Assembly (NCBI GenBank): GCA_023415605.1
Contig: JAEZKB010000236.1
Location: forward strand, 1 to 23,508
DNA: 23,508 nt
Source of the DNA: Pseudomonadota bacterium
GTDB taxonomy: Bacteria; Pseudomonadota; Alphaproteobacteria; Rhizobiales; Devosiaceae
Reading direction: 5' to 3'
The translations under genes and the position numbers were made by a program. Within the stretch, counting starts at the first letter, position 1. Each line of letters opens with the position of its first letter. This document shows positions 15,554-23,397 of the stretch, piece after piece. Below the pieces are notes generated by a model. It worked only from the letters and a program-made list of their open reading frames with translations, was not told the DNA's origin and ran no database searches.

Positions 15554-15579
15554 GAGTTATCGCCTGCCAGGGCCCATAT
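15551..15579 (+). promoter_or_regulatory. Probable katG promoter
   Basis: TTGGAG (15551-15556), a 17-bp spacer and CCATAT (15574-15579) form a plausible σ70 promoter, with a start near 15586 and a 30-nt leader. A/T-rich DNA immediately upstream (15521-15550) is where OxyR would be expected to bind. No full OxyR consensus could be confirmed by eye. Confidence 0.5.
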
Positions 15580-15616
15580 GTGACGCCAGACATGTCCACA
15601 CTGCAGGAGAGGCCCC

Positions 15617-17830
15617 ATGAACGATCGACCCAACTCGGGCGCGCCCGAAGCCGCTGGCGCGGAAGCCAAGTGCCCGGTGCCGCATTCGCGTGGCCGCAGC
15701 AATCGCGACTGGTGGCCAAACCAGCTCAACATCAGCGTGCTGCATCAGAACACGCCAGAATCCTCACCGATGGGCCGTGACTTCGACTACGCCAAGGAAT
15801 TCGAGAGCCTCGACCTCGACGCGGTCATCGCCGATCTTCGCGCCCTGATGACCGACAGCCAGGACTGGTGGCCGGCTGACTACGGGCATTACGGTCCGTT
15901 CTTCATCCGCATGAGCTGGCATGCTGCCGGCACCTATCGCGTCGGCGACGGCCGGGGTGGCGGCGGCCGGGGGCAGCAGCGCTTCGCACCGTTGAACTCG
16001 TGGCCGGACAACGGCAACCTCGATAAGGCGCGCCGTCTGCTCTGGCCGATTAAGCGGAAATACGGCTCCAAGCTCTCCTGGGCCGATCTGCTGATCCTCA
16101 CGGGCAATGTCGCGCTCGAATCCATGGGGTTCAAAACCTTTGGATTCGGTGGCGGCCGGGCCGACACTTGGGAGCCCGAACAGCAGGTCAACTGGGGCGC
16201 CGAAGACAAATGGCTGGCCGACAGCAAGCACCCTAACACCCGCTATTCCGGCGACCGCGAGTTGCATGGCGATCTCGGCGCGGTGCAGATGGGCCTCATC
16301 TATGTCAATCCGGAAGGCCCTGACGGCAATCCCGATCCACTGGCCTCCGCTCGCGACATCCGCGAGACGTTCCGTCGCATGGCGATGAATGACGAAGAGA
16401 CCGTCGCACTGATTGCCGGCGGCCATACCTTCGGCAAGACTCATGGTGCTGGCCCGGCTAACCATGTTGGCGTGGAGCCCGAGGCGGCGCCCATCGAAGC
16501 GCAGGGCCTGGGCTGGGCTTCGACCTTCGAGACGGGCATGGCCGGGCATACGATCACGTCGGGTCTCGAGGTCGTGTGGACTGCCACGCCGACCAAGTGG
16601 AGCCACGACTTCTTCAAGACGCTCTTTGCCTATGAGTGGGAGCTGACCAAGTCGCCAGCAGGTGCCCACCAGTGGCAGGCCAAGAACGCGCCGGCCTATC
16701 AGCCCGACCCGTTCGATCCGAACAAGAAGCGCGTTCCGACGATGCTCACCACCGACCTCGCGCTGCGGTTCGACCCGATCTATGAAAAGGTTTCGCGTCG
16801 CTTCCTCGAAAACCCGGACCTCTTCGCTGACGCCTTCGCCCGCGCCTGGTTCAAGCTCACGCACCGCGACATGGGCCCCAAGCTGCTCTACCGGGGCAAA
16901 CTGGTGCCTCAGGAGACGCTGATCTGGCAGGATCCGATTCCGGCTCTCGATCATCCAGTGGTCGATGCTGCCGATATCGCCGGCCTCAAAGCCAAGATCC
17001 TCGCCAGCGGACTGACCATCTCCGAATTGGCTTCGGCGGCGTGGGCCTCCGCGTCGACGTTCCGCAGCTCCGACAAGCGGGGCGGCGCCAATGGTGGCCG
17101 CATCCGTCTAGCGCCTCAGAAGGGCTGGGAGGTCAACCGGCCCGAGGAACTCGCCAAGGTGCTCGGCATCCTCGAAGCCATACAGGCCGAGTTCAACGCC
17201 TCGGCGACCGGTGGCAAGAAGGTCTCGATGGCCGATCTCATCGTGCTGGGTGGTTCGGCCGCTGTGGAAGAGGCCGCCAAGGCTGCTGGCGTGGCGGTGG
17301 AAGTCGGCTTCACCCCGGGCCGCATGGATGCCTCGCAGGAGCAGACCGAGGTCGAATCCTTCGCCTGGCTCGAACCGAAGGCCGACGGCTTCCGCAACTA
17401 CCTGCGCAAGCCGATCATGTCGGCCGAAGAGCACCTAGTGGATCGGGCGCAGCTGCTGAACCTGACGGCACCCGAGATGACCGTTCTGATCGGCGGCCTC
17501 CGCGTCCTGGAAGTCGGCAAGCCGGAGCATGGCGTGCTCACCACGCGGCCCGGAGCGCTCACCACCGACTTCTTCACCAACCTGCTCGACATGGCCACGA
17601 AGTGGACCGGCGTCGACGGCAAGGAGGGCGTCTTCGAGGGCCGTGACCGCAGGACCGGCGAGCTGCGCTGGACCGCCACCCGTGCCGATCTGATCTTCGG
17701 CTCGCACAGCCAGCTGCGCGCGCTGGCCGAGGTCTATGGCCAGGACGACGCCACCGAGAAGTTCGTCCAGGACTTCGCCGCCGCCTGGACCAAGGTCATG
17801 AACGCCGACCGCTTCGAACTGCAGAAGTAA
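15617..17830 (+). CDS. katG: Catalase-peroxidase KatG
   Basis: A 737-residue bifunctional heme catalase-peroxidase that removes H2O2. The distal site is RMSWHAAGTYR, with Arg98, Trp101 and His102. Tyr229 (GLIYVNPEG) and Met255 (RRMAMN) complete the Met-Tyr-Trp adduct needed for catalase activity. The proximal heme ligand is His270 in AGGHTFGKTHG. Both the active N-terminal and the degenerate C-terminal peroxidase domains are present, so it is full length. The ATG at 15617 follows an AGGAGAGG ribosome site. It is transcribed divergently from oxyR and followed by a strong terminator. Known KatG enzymes are cytoplasmic, and no signal peptide is seen here. Confidence 0.97.
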   Translation: MNDRPNSGAPEAAGAEAKCPVPHSRGRSNRDWWPNQLNISVLHQNTPESSPMGRDFDYAKEFESLDLDAVIADLRALMTDSQDWWPADYGHYGPFFIRMSWHAAGTYRVGDGRGGGGRGQQRFAPLNSWPDNGNLDKARRLLWPIKRKYGSKLSWADLLILTGNVALESMGFKTFGFGGGRADTWEPEQQVNWGAEDKWLADSKHPNTRYSGDRELHGDLGAVQMGLIYVNPEGPDGNPDPLASARDIRETFRRMAMNDEETVALIAGGHTFGKTHGAGPANHVGVEPEAAPIEAQGLGWASTFETGMAGHTITSGLEVVWTATPTKWSHDFFKTLFAYEWELTKSPAGAHQWQAKNAPAYQPDPFDPNKKRVPTMLTTDLALRFDPIYEKVSRRFLENPDLFADAFARAWFKLTHRDMGPKLLYRGKLVPQETLIWQDPIPALDHPVVDAADIAGLKAKILASGLTISELASAAWASASTFRSSDKRGGANGGRIRLAPQKGWEVNRPEELAKVLGILEAIQAEFNASATGGKKVSMADLIVLGGSAAVEEAAKAAGVAVEVGFTPGRMDASQEQTEVESFAWLEPKADGFRNYLRKPIMSAEEHLVDRAQLLNLTAPEMTVLIGGLRVLEVGKPEHGVLTTRPGALTTDFFTNLLDMATKWTGVDGKEGVFEGRDRRTGELRWTATRADLIFGSHSQLRALAEVYGQDDATEKFVQDFAAAWTKVMNADRFELQK

Positions 17831-17839
17831 TGCGCGGTA

Positions 17840-17870
17840 GGAGGTGGGCCGGTGGCTCGCCTCCCATTTT
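17840..17870 (+). terminator. Rho-independent terminator of katG
   Basis: GGAGGTGGGC (17840-17849) pairs with GCTCGCCTCC (17855-17864) over ten base pairs, including two G-U pairs, around a five-base loop. CATTTT follows. It starts ten bases after the katG stop codon. Confidence 0.75.
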
Positions 17871-18193
17871 CTGCTGCGACGAGTTCGCTTCGCTCACAAG
17901 TCTAGCGTCTCCCCTCGCTGTGGGCGGAGGATGCGCGAGCCGAGATATCCCAGTTGAGACGCTCTCTCCCCTCGAGGGAGACGCGAGACCTAGGACAGTC
18001 AGGGCCTTGGTCGCAGTAGAGTTGCAGGGGTATAGGCGCTGGGCACGATCCCCCGGACCCCAGTGCCAGGTTACCGGCCCCCTCCATTTTCCCTACAATT
18101 TTACACAAATCCCGCGTTTCGCCTTCAGACGGCGCTTTCACCTCGCAAGGCAGGCTGACCCTCACTGTAGCGGCAGAAGCCCCGGGGGTAACA
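17871..18193. other. Gene-free stretch with degenerate repeat before DUF2336 gene
   Basis: No coding gene is supported. GCGTCTCCCCTCG (17905-17917) and CGAGGGAGACGC (17973-17984) are near-perfect inverted arms, and TCTCCC/GGGAGA (17965-17981) forms a local hairpin. They look like a decayed intergenic repeat of the GC-rich family common in this order. The right part holds the probable promoter of the DUF2336 gene and its leader of roughly 88 nt. Confidence 0.5.
18071..18099 (+). promoter_or_regulatory. Probable promoter of the DUF2336 gene
   Basis: TTACCG (18071-18076), 17 bp, then TACAAT (18094-18099) gives a good -10 and a fair -35. The start would be near 18106, leaving about 88 nt of leader before the ATG at 18194. 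Confidence 0.45.
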
Positions 18194-19321
18194 ATGCGTG
18201 AAATGGAAGACGGCGCGCGAGCCTTCTCGACCTTTCGGGTCCTGAATGGCGACGCCAATACGATGGAACGCGACCAGCTGTTCCGCAACATGGCTCAACT
18301 CTATTCCTACGTTTCGGATCGCTGCGACGACGAGCAGGTCTCGCAGTATGACGAAGTGCTCTGCCAGCTGGCCGAGCTCGTGGAAGTGGAAGCGCGGACC
18401 CACGTAGCCAAGCTCTTGGCGCCGCTCGAACGCGCGCCGGGCAATGTGGTAGTGCGGCTCGCCAACGACACCATCGAGGTCGCGGCGCCGCTGCTCGAAT
18501 TTTCCAATGTCCTCTCGGACGACGATCTTATCGACATCGTCACCAACCGCACCGAAGCGCACCGCGTCGCCATTGCCGGCCGCGCCATCGTGCCGGAACG
18601 CGTCGGCGACGCCATTGTCGAACATGGCGGCTCCTCCTCGGTTATCCGCCTCGTGCGCAATCCAAACGCTGAACTCGGTCACGCGGCGCTCGAGCGCCTC
18701 GTTGAACGCGCCAGCCACGACACTGAAATCGCAGCCGACCTGCGCGGCCGTACCGATATCGACTGGAAGGGCCTCCGCGGCGAGATCCACGCTGCCGGCG
18801 ACAAGGTTCTCGAGTCTGTTTCCGAGATCCAGCCGCAGATCGATCCGGTCACAATCGGCAAGGTCTCGTCGGTGGTTTACAATCGCATGAAGAACCGCGC
18901 TGGCTTCTCCAGCCAGGAGTGGAAGGTCGCGTACAACCAAGTCAAGGCGCTGGCCGACCGGCGCCAGCTCGACGATCGGGCCCTGATGCGCTTCGCGCGC
19001 TTCGGCTATGGCCACCACACCGCCGCGGCTCTCACCGTGCTGCTGCAGGTCGCCCCGGAAGTGTTCGTCAAGTGGCTCGCGATGCAGGACTATGTGGCGA
19101 TCACCGTGGCCCTCCGCGCCCTTGGCGTGAATCCGGACCTGTTCCAAACCATGATCGCCAGCATGCCCTGGCGCGACCTGCCGACCGAGGCCGATAAGGT
19201 CAATGTCCGCCGCCGCTTTGAGGCGCTGAGCCAGGACGAGGCCATCGGCATCTTCGAGCTGTGGCGGGCCCATGCCTTCCGCAAGCGCCCGACGGAAGAT
19301 CGCGTCGCCGGCGTCGCCTGA
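18194..19321 (+). CDS. DUF2336 domain protein
   Basis: A 375-residue, soluble, mostly helical protein matching the alphaproteobacterial DUF2336 family. Supporting motifs are FSNVLSDDDLIDIV and VRNPNAELGHAALERLVERA, which are HEAT-like helix pairs, and the later PEVFVKWLAMQDYVAITVALRALG. Family members have no settled function. The ATG at 18194 is preceded by GGGGG at five bases. No signal peptide or membrane segment is seen. A GC hairpin follows the gene, and a small membrane-protein gene begins 56 nt downstream. Protein-protein scaffolding is plausible from the repeat-like helices, but this is inference only. Confidence 0.82.
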   Translation: MREMEDGARAFSTFRVLNGDANTMERDQLFRNMAQLYSYVSDRCDDEQVSQYDEVLCQLAELVEVEARTHVAKLLAPLERAPGNVVVRLANDTIEVAAPLLEFSNVLSDDDLIDIVTNRTEAHRVAIAGRAIVPERVGDAIVEHGGSSSVIRLVRNPNAELGHAALERLVERASHDTEIAADLRGRTDIDWKGLRGEIHAAGDKVLESVSEIQPQIDPVTIGKVSSVVYNRMKNRAGFSSQEWKVAYNQVKALADRRQLDDRALMRFARFGYGHHTAAALTVLLQVAPEVFVKWLAMQDYVAITVALRALGVNPDLFQTMIASMPWRDLPTEADKVNVRRRFEALSQDEAIGIFELWRAHAFRKRPTEDRVAGVA

Positions 19322-19334
19322 TCCTATCATCTCA

Positions 19335-19360
19335 GGCCGGACCGAACGTCCGGCCATTTC
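19335..19360 (+). terminator. Hairpin after the DUF2336 gene
   Basis: GGCCGGAC (19335-19342) pairs perfectly with GTCCGGCC (19348-19355) around CGAAC, followed by ATTTC. It could be a weak intrinsic terminator or an attenuator before the small membrane-protein gene. Confidence 0.5.
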
Positions 19361-19377
19361 TCACCAAGGCATAGAAC

Positions 19378-19650
19378 ATGCTCAACTGGTTGATCCTCCT
19401 TGTCGCCGCAGTCGGCGGCGCCGTCCTCCTGCGCAAGACGCTGCCCGCCCGCTGGGCGTTCGTCCTCGGCACCATCGTCTTCTGGTTTTTCGCCGCTATC
19501 GCCGCGATGTTCGCCGGCCTCGCGGTCTGGACCGCCTCGGGTATCCTCTCCGGCCAGAGCTTCTGGATTGTGTTCGCGGCGGTGCAGGTCGGCGGCGCCG
19601 TCCTCTTCCTCGCCATGGGGCGCGCTTTTCAACGCCTCTTGGTGGCCTGA
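19378..19650 (+). CDS. Small membrane protein of unknown function
   Basis: The 90-residue product is strongly hydrophobic, with about three membrane segments (near 2-18, 26-50 and 60-80) separated by short loops such as RKTLPAR. The ATG at 19378 has an AAGG site nearby. No family is recognised. It sits between the DUF2336 gene and the methionine operon on the same strand and may share the DUF2336 transcript if the intervening hairpin is leaky. Coding status is supported by uniform codon composition and by the hydrophobic pattern, which is consistent in this frame. Confidence 0.65.
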   Translation: MLNWLILLVAAVGGAVLLRKTLPARWAFVLGTIVFWFFAAIAAMFAGLAVWTASGILSGQSFWIVFAAVQVGGAVLFLAMGRAFQRLLVA

Positions 19651-19690
19651 AGGCAAACGCCAAAACCCTCTAGACCTCCATCATCACCAC

Positions 19691-19710
19691 ATATAAAGAT
19701 ATCTTTATAT
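19691..19710. promoter_or_regulatory. Operator palindrome of the methionine operon (SahR-like)
   Basis: ATATAAAGATATCTTTATAT is a perfect 20-bp palindrome in a GC-rich background. It sits 16 bp upstream of the start of an ArsR-type regulator gene that heads a metF operon. ArsR-family SahR regulators control SAM-cycle genes in several Proteobacteria and bind A/T-rich palindromes of this kind. The most likely reading is an autoregulatory operator. Confidence 0.8.
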
Positions 19711-19726
19711 CTGGCGGGATGCGCAG

Positions 19727-20692
19727 TTGGCGAATTCGGAGACGTTGATCGAGGTGTTGCGGGCAGCGGGTGAAGGCACCCGGCTGCGGCTGCTCACGCT
19801 TCTGAGCGACGGCGAGCACTCGGTCAAGGACCTTACCGAAATCCTCGGCCAGAGCCAGCCGCGCGTCTCCCGTCATCTTAAGCTGCTCGCCGATGCGGGA
19901 CTGGTCACGCGCAATGCCGAAGGGGCGTGGGCCTATTACGGCCTGTCGCCGAACGGGGCAGGGGGTGATCTTGCCCGTTGGCTGATCAGTCGGCTGGAAC
20001 CCGACGATCCTGACCGGGTGCGCGACATCAAGCGCCTCGCTGCTGTTCGCGCTACCCAGCAGGAGCAGGCTGCGGCCTATTTCGCCAAGGTTGCCGACAG
20101 CTGGGATCTGCTACGCAAGTTGCACGTGCCGGAAGAGGCGGTGGAAGCGGCGATCCTCGATGCGCTGCGCGGTCCGAAGGTCGAGATGCTGCTCGATCTG
20201 GGCACCGGCACGGGCCGCATGCTTGAGCTGCTGGCGCCACACTACCGCCGCGGTATCGGCCTTGATGCCAGCCGCGAGATGATTGCGGTAGCTCGGGCGC
20301 GGCTCGCTGCGGCGGGAGTCGGCCATGCACAGGTGCGGCTCGGCGACATTGCCGATATCGACGAGGCGATCGGCCTTGCCGACATCATCGTCATCCATCA
20401 GGTGCTGCACTATTTCGACGATCCTGGCCGCATGCTGGCGCAGGCGCGCCGTGCCTTAAAGCCGGGCGGCACCATGCTGATCGTTGATTTCGCGCCGCAC
20501 GAACTCGAATTCCTCCGCGCCCACCATGCCCATCGCCGCCTCGGCCTTTCCGACGCGCAGATGTTCCAGTGGGCCAAGGCGGCCGGCCTGCGGGTCGCCG
20601 ACCTCAAGACGTTCCCGCCCTCGCATGCCACGGAGGGGCTTACTGTCTGCCTGTGGCAACTGACCGACGAAACCAAGGACCCCTCGCCATGA
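19727..20692 (+). CDS. ArsR-family regulator fused to SAM methyltransferase domain
   Basis: A 321-residue fusion. Residues 1-75 are an ArsR winged helix-turn-helix (EGTRLRLLTLLSDGEHSVKD, then SQPRVSRHLKLL). Residues about 115-310 are a class I SAM-dependent methyltransferase domain with DLGTGTG (157-163), HQVLHYFDDP (224-233) and LKPGGTMLIVDF (244-255). The methyltransferase part may sense SAM or SAH instead of catalysing. Its position before metF and behind the palindrome suggests a SahR-like regulator of the methionine cycle. The start appears to be TTG 19727 with GGCGGGA upstream; the ATG at 19719 is out of frame. It overlaps metF by four bases (ATGA). Confidence 0.87.
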   Translation: MANSETLIEVLRAAGEGTRLRLLTLLSDGEHSVKDLTEILGQSQPRVSRHLKLLADAGLVTRNAEGAWAYYGLSPNGAGGDLARWLISRLEPDDPDRVRDIKRLAAVRATQQEQAAAYFAKVADSWDLLRKLHVPEEAVEAAILDALRGPKVEMLLDLGTGTGRMLELLAPHYRRGIGLDASREMIAVARARLAAAGVGHAQVRLGDIADIDEAIGLADIIVIHQVLHYFDDPGRMLAQARRALKPGGTMLIVDFAPHELEFLRAHHAHRRLGLSDAQMFQWAKAAGLRVADLKTFPPSHATEGLTVCLWQLTDETKDPSP

Positions 20693-21588
20693 ACGCGCAT
20701 ACCGATCCGCGCATCAGCCGCCACATCAAGGCCGGCGAGGCTCCGTTCCAGGTGTCGTTCGAGTTCTTTCCACCCAAGACTGACGAGATGGAGCAGCGCT
20801 TCTGGGATTCGATCGGCAAGCTGGCGCCGCTGCATCCGCGGTTCGTGTCGGTGACCTATGGCGCCGGCGGATCTACGCGTGAGCGTACGCTCCGCATGGT
20901 CAGCCGGATCAAGGCCGATACCGGAGTAGACGCTGCTGCGCACCTGACCTGCGTCGGGGCCAGCAAGGACGAGGTCGATGCCGTGGTGCGCGGCTATCAG
21001 GCTGCCGGCATCTCCCGCATCGTGGCGCTGCGCGGCGATCCGCCGGAAGGCATCGGCAAGCCGTTCACCCCGCATCCCCAAGGCTACCAAAATGCCGCCG
21101 AGCTCGTCGCCGGCATCCGCAAGATCGGCGATTTTGATATCTCGGTCGCGGCCTATCCGGAGAAACATCCGCAAAGCCCGGATTGGGACACCGACATCGC
21201 CAATTTGAAGCGCAAGCTGGATGCTGGTGCGACCCGCGCCATTACCCAGATGTTCTTCGACAACGACGACTATTTCCGTTTCGTCGATCGAGCGCGCAAG
21301 GCCGGTATCACTGCGCCGATCGTTCCCGGCATCCAGCCAATCCACTCGTTCAAGCAAATCTCGGGCTTTGCCGCTCGCTGCGGCGCGACCATCCCCGATT
21401 GGGTGGCGCAGCGCTTCGAGGGTCTCGACGAGGATCCGGAGACGCATGCGCTGGTGGCGTCCGCCGTCGCTGCCGAGCAGGTGCTCGAACTGGTCGATCA
21501 CGGAATCACCGAGTTTCACTTCTATACGCTCAACCGCGCTAATTTCGTCCTCGCGCTGGCGCGGTTACTCGGCGTGCGGCCCGACTGA
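20689..21588 (+). CDS. metF: 5,10-methylenetetrahydrofolate reductase MetF
   Basis: A 299-residue FAD-dependent enzyme that reduces methylene-THF to methyl-THF for methionine synthesis. FEFFPPK (24-30) carries Glu25, the counterpart of the catalytic Glu28 of E. coli MetF. VTYGAGGSTR (55-64), AHLTCVG (84-90) and ALRGDPP (113-119, with the flavin-contacting Asp117) are all present. QMFFDNDDYFRFVD (187-200) and FHFYTLNRA (276-284) complete the family signature. Length is normal for bacterial MetF. The ATG at 20689 overlaps the regulator's stop, so translation is coupled and expression should follow the palindrome upstream. Confidence 0.96.
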   Translation: MNAHTDPRISRHIKAGEAPFQVSFEFFPPKTDEMEQRFWDSIGKLAPLHPRFVSVTYGAGGSTRERTLRMVSRIKADTGVDAAAHLTCVGASKDEVDAVVRGYQAAGISRIVALRGDPPEGIGKPFTPHPQGYQNAAELVAGIRKIGDFDISVAAYPEKHPQSPDWDTDIANLKRKLDAGATRAITQMFFDNDDYFRFVDRARKAGITAPIVPGIQPIHSFKQISGFAARCGATIPDWVAQRFEGLDEDPETHALVASAVAAEQVLELVDHGITEFHFYTLNRANFVLALARLLGVRPD

Positions 21589-21640
21589 GCCTCTAAAAGC
21601 CGTTCAGGTTGCGTTCATCCAACAGGCGTTCTTGTGGTTG

Positions 21641-21668
21641 ATGGGGCGGTTTCACAAAATGGCCCCAT
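21641..21668 (+). terminator. Possible terminator hairpin after metF
   Basis: ATGGGGC (21641-21647) pairs with GCCCCAT (21662-21668) around a 14-base loop, followed by TGATTCCTTCC. The T content after the stem is low, so this is a weak candidate. Confidence 0.3.
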
Positions 21669-21724
21669 TGATTCCTTCCATTCCGCCCCGCGGGCGTGAG
21701 TGCGCCTGAGCAAGGAACTTGCCT

Positions 21725-22549
21725 ATGAAAATCAATCCGAAAGTCACCGGCGCCCTGGCGTGGACAGGGCTCGTCGTAGTGCTCGCCATCCCAGCTGCCA
21801 ATATGCTGACCGGCGAGCCTGAGGCTCGTGCCAACCTGACTTCGGACACGCAGCAGGTCAAAACGGCCAGCGCTGCACCCGTTTCGAAACCGGCGTCCAA
21901 GCCGGTGGTTCCGTCGGTGGAAGCCAAGTCTGCGGCCCCTGCAGCCGTGGTCGAAACTGCCGCGACTTCGGGCAATGCGGTCAACGATTTCGTCAAGTCC
22001 GGCAAGAAGATGCCGTCCTATATCTCGGGCAACGATGCGCCGGTGGTCGACGAAGCCGCGGCGACCCCGGCTGCTCCAGTCAAGAAGCCGGGTACCATCA
22101 CCATCAATCCCGACGGGACCATCCAGAAGCCCGCCAGCTCCGTTCCGGCCGTCACTGCGAGTGAGCCGGAAGTCGCTTCGGTGCAGCCGCAGATCGTAGC
22201 GCCAGTGCCGCTGCCAGCCTCGGCCCGGCCGGCTCCGCAGACCCAAACAGCAACGGGCTTCCCGGCCACGACGCTGCCCGCGCCGACCGAGCAGCCGCTC
22301 ATCATCGACGAGAGCACCGTTGCCTCCACTGGCCCCGTGCCGCCGGCAAATGTCGGTCCAGAACCGATCATCAGCGGTGACCAGTTGGAAGAATGGGACA
22401 GCGGCTCGCTTGCCGATTACCTCGAGCGGAGGGGGTTGATGAGCGACGCGTCGCAGGCAGCGCCAGTCGAAAATTACGACGCTGACGGATTCTTCCTTGA
22501 TGAAGGACCGAACAACAACGGGCGTCGGTCGCGCGTCATCATCTACTAG
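21725..22549 (+). CDS. Pro/Ala-rich anchored or exported protein, unknown function
   Basis: The 274-residue product has one N-terminal hydrophobic stretch (about 10-28, GALAWTGLVVVLAIPAANML), which may be an uncleaved anchor or a signal. The rest is low-complexity, rich in Ala, Pro, Val, Thr and Ser, and likely disordered outside the cytoplasm. A more conserved-looking C-terminal part contains ISGDQLEEWDSGSLADYLERRG and ends RRSRVIIY. The ATG at 21725 follows AAGGAA at seven bases; the TTG at 21719 is less likely. No family is recognised. A strong hairpin follows the stop. A surface or periplasm-spanning linker protein is plausible. Confidence 0.72.
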   Translation: MKINPKVTGALAWTGLVVVLAIPAANMLTGEPEARANLTSDTQQVKTASAAPVSKPASKPVVPSVEAKSAAPAAVVETAATSGNAVNDFVKSGKKMPSYISGNDAPVVDEAAATPAAPVKKPGTITINPDGTIQKPASSVPAVTASEPEVASVQPQIVAPVPLPASARPAPQTQTATGFPATTLPAPTEQPLIIDESTVASTGPVPPANVGPEPIISGDQLEEWDSGSLADYLERRGLMSDASQAAPVENYDADGFFLDEGPNNNGRRSRVIIY

Positions 22550-22578
22550 CCATGTGGCGGGGTTCGCCCGCCGCATGG
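22550..22578 (+). terminator. Strong hairpin directly after the Pro/Ala-rich gene
   Basis: CCATGTGGCGGG (22550-22561) pairs with CCCGCCGCATGG (22567-22578) over 12 base pairs with one G-U pair, around GTTCG. It starts at the base after the stop codon. The downstream sequence is only moderately T-rich. Confidence 0.6.
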
Positions 22579-22650
22579 CTCACATTACAGTTTCATCACT
22601 TTCAAATCGCCCCGTAGGGGCTATTGTGCGCTCCCAATTTGGAGGGTGCT

Positions 22651-23364
22651 TTGTCGGTCTGGGATCGCCTCGGGGCCGTAATCGGGTCGTTTTCTAAGCG
22701 GACCGGCGTTGCCGGATCGCTGGCGAACGTGCTCGACCCGGATAACTGGCTTCCCGGCGGCAAGGATGCAGCCTTCACGCTCGCGCTGATCGCGCTTTCG
22801 GCCAAGATGGCGGTCTCCGATGGCGTCGTTCAGGCCTCCGAGCTGCGCGCCTTCCACCGCACCGTCGATATTCCGCCGGCCATCGAACACCAGGTGCAGA
22901 AGGTGTTTGAGCTCGCTCAGAAGGATGTCGCCGGCTACGAATTCTACGCCCGTAAGATCGGGCGCTTCTTCGTGGACAGCCCCGATACGCTCGAACACGT
23001 GCTCGACGGGCTGTTCTACATCGCCTCAGCCGACGGGATGATCCACGAGTCCGAGCTCGATTATCTGAAGAATGTCAGCACCATCTTCGGTTTCGACGAT
23101 GCGCGCTTCGAGCAGTTGGCCAGCCAGCACGTCCTGCTCGACAACAGTGTCGATCCCTATGCGGTGCTGGGGCTCGCGCCTAATGCCCCGCCAGCCGAGG
23201 TGAGACGCGTCTATCGCCTATTGGTGGCCGAGCACCACCCCGATCGCTTGATCGCCAAGGGCGTGCCAGAGGAGCTGATCGACGTCGCGACAGCGCGAAT
23301 GGCGGCGATCAACCAGGCCTACCACAAGCTTACCCGCGCAGCACTGCCGGCGCCCGCCGCTTGA
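22651..23364 (+). CDS. TerB plus J-domain protein (DjlA-like)
   Basis: A 237-residue co-chaperone-like protein. The N-terminal part (about 38-160) is a TerB-like helical domain with acidic motifs AKMAVSDGVVQASE (51-64) and ASADGMIHESE (125-135). The C-terminal J-domain (about 168-228) starts DPYAVLGLAPNAP and has the DnaK-activating HPD at 196-198. DjlA usually has an N-terminal membrane segment; none is clear here, so this is a soluble DjlA-like protein. TTG 22651 is preferred as start because GGAGGG sits four to five bases upstream and the protein then begins MSVWDRLG. GTG 22624 is the alternative. The stop overlaps the probable rnpB -35. Confidence 0.87.
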   Translation: MSVWDRLGAVIGSFSKRTGVAGSLANVLDPDNWLPGGKDAAFTLALIALSAKMAVSDGVVQASELRAFHRTVDIPPAIEHQVQKVFELAQKDVAGYEFYARKIGRFFVDSPDTLEHVLDGLFYIASADGMIHESELDYLKNVSTIFGFDDARFEQLASQHVLLDNSVDPYAVLGLAPNAPPAEVRRVYRLLVAEHHPDRLIAKGVPEELIDVATARMAAINQAYHKLTRAALPAPAA

Positions 23365-23390
23365 CGCGGGGGCGTCCGCGCGCCCATATG
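23361..23390 (+). promoter_or_regulatory. Probable rnpB promoter
   Basis: TTGACG (23361-23366), an 18-bp spacer and CATATG (23385-23390) form a good housekeeping promoter whose predicted start, near 23397, coincides with the first recognisable RNase P RNA bases. The -35 overlaps the TGA stop of the J-domain gene. Confidence 0.65.
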
Positions 23391-23397
23391 CCCGCTC

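Noticed and set aside
15764..16954. 396-codon minus-strand frame inside katG
   Set aside because: It is an antisense shadow of the highly conserved katG coding sequence with no independent features.
18125..19357. 410-codon minus-strand frame opposite the DUF2336 gene
   Set aside because: The plus-strand product has recognisable family motifs and a ribosome site; the antisense frame does not.
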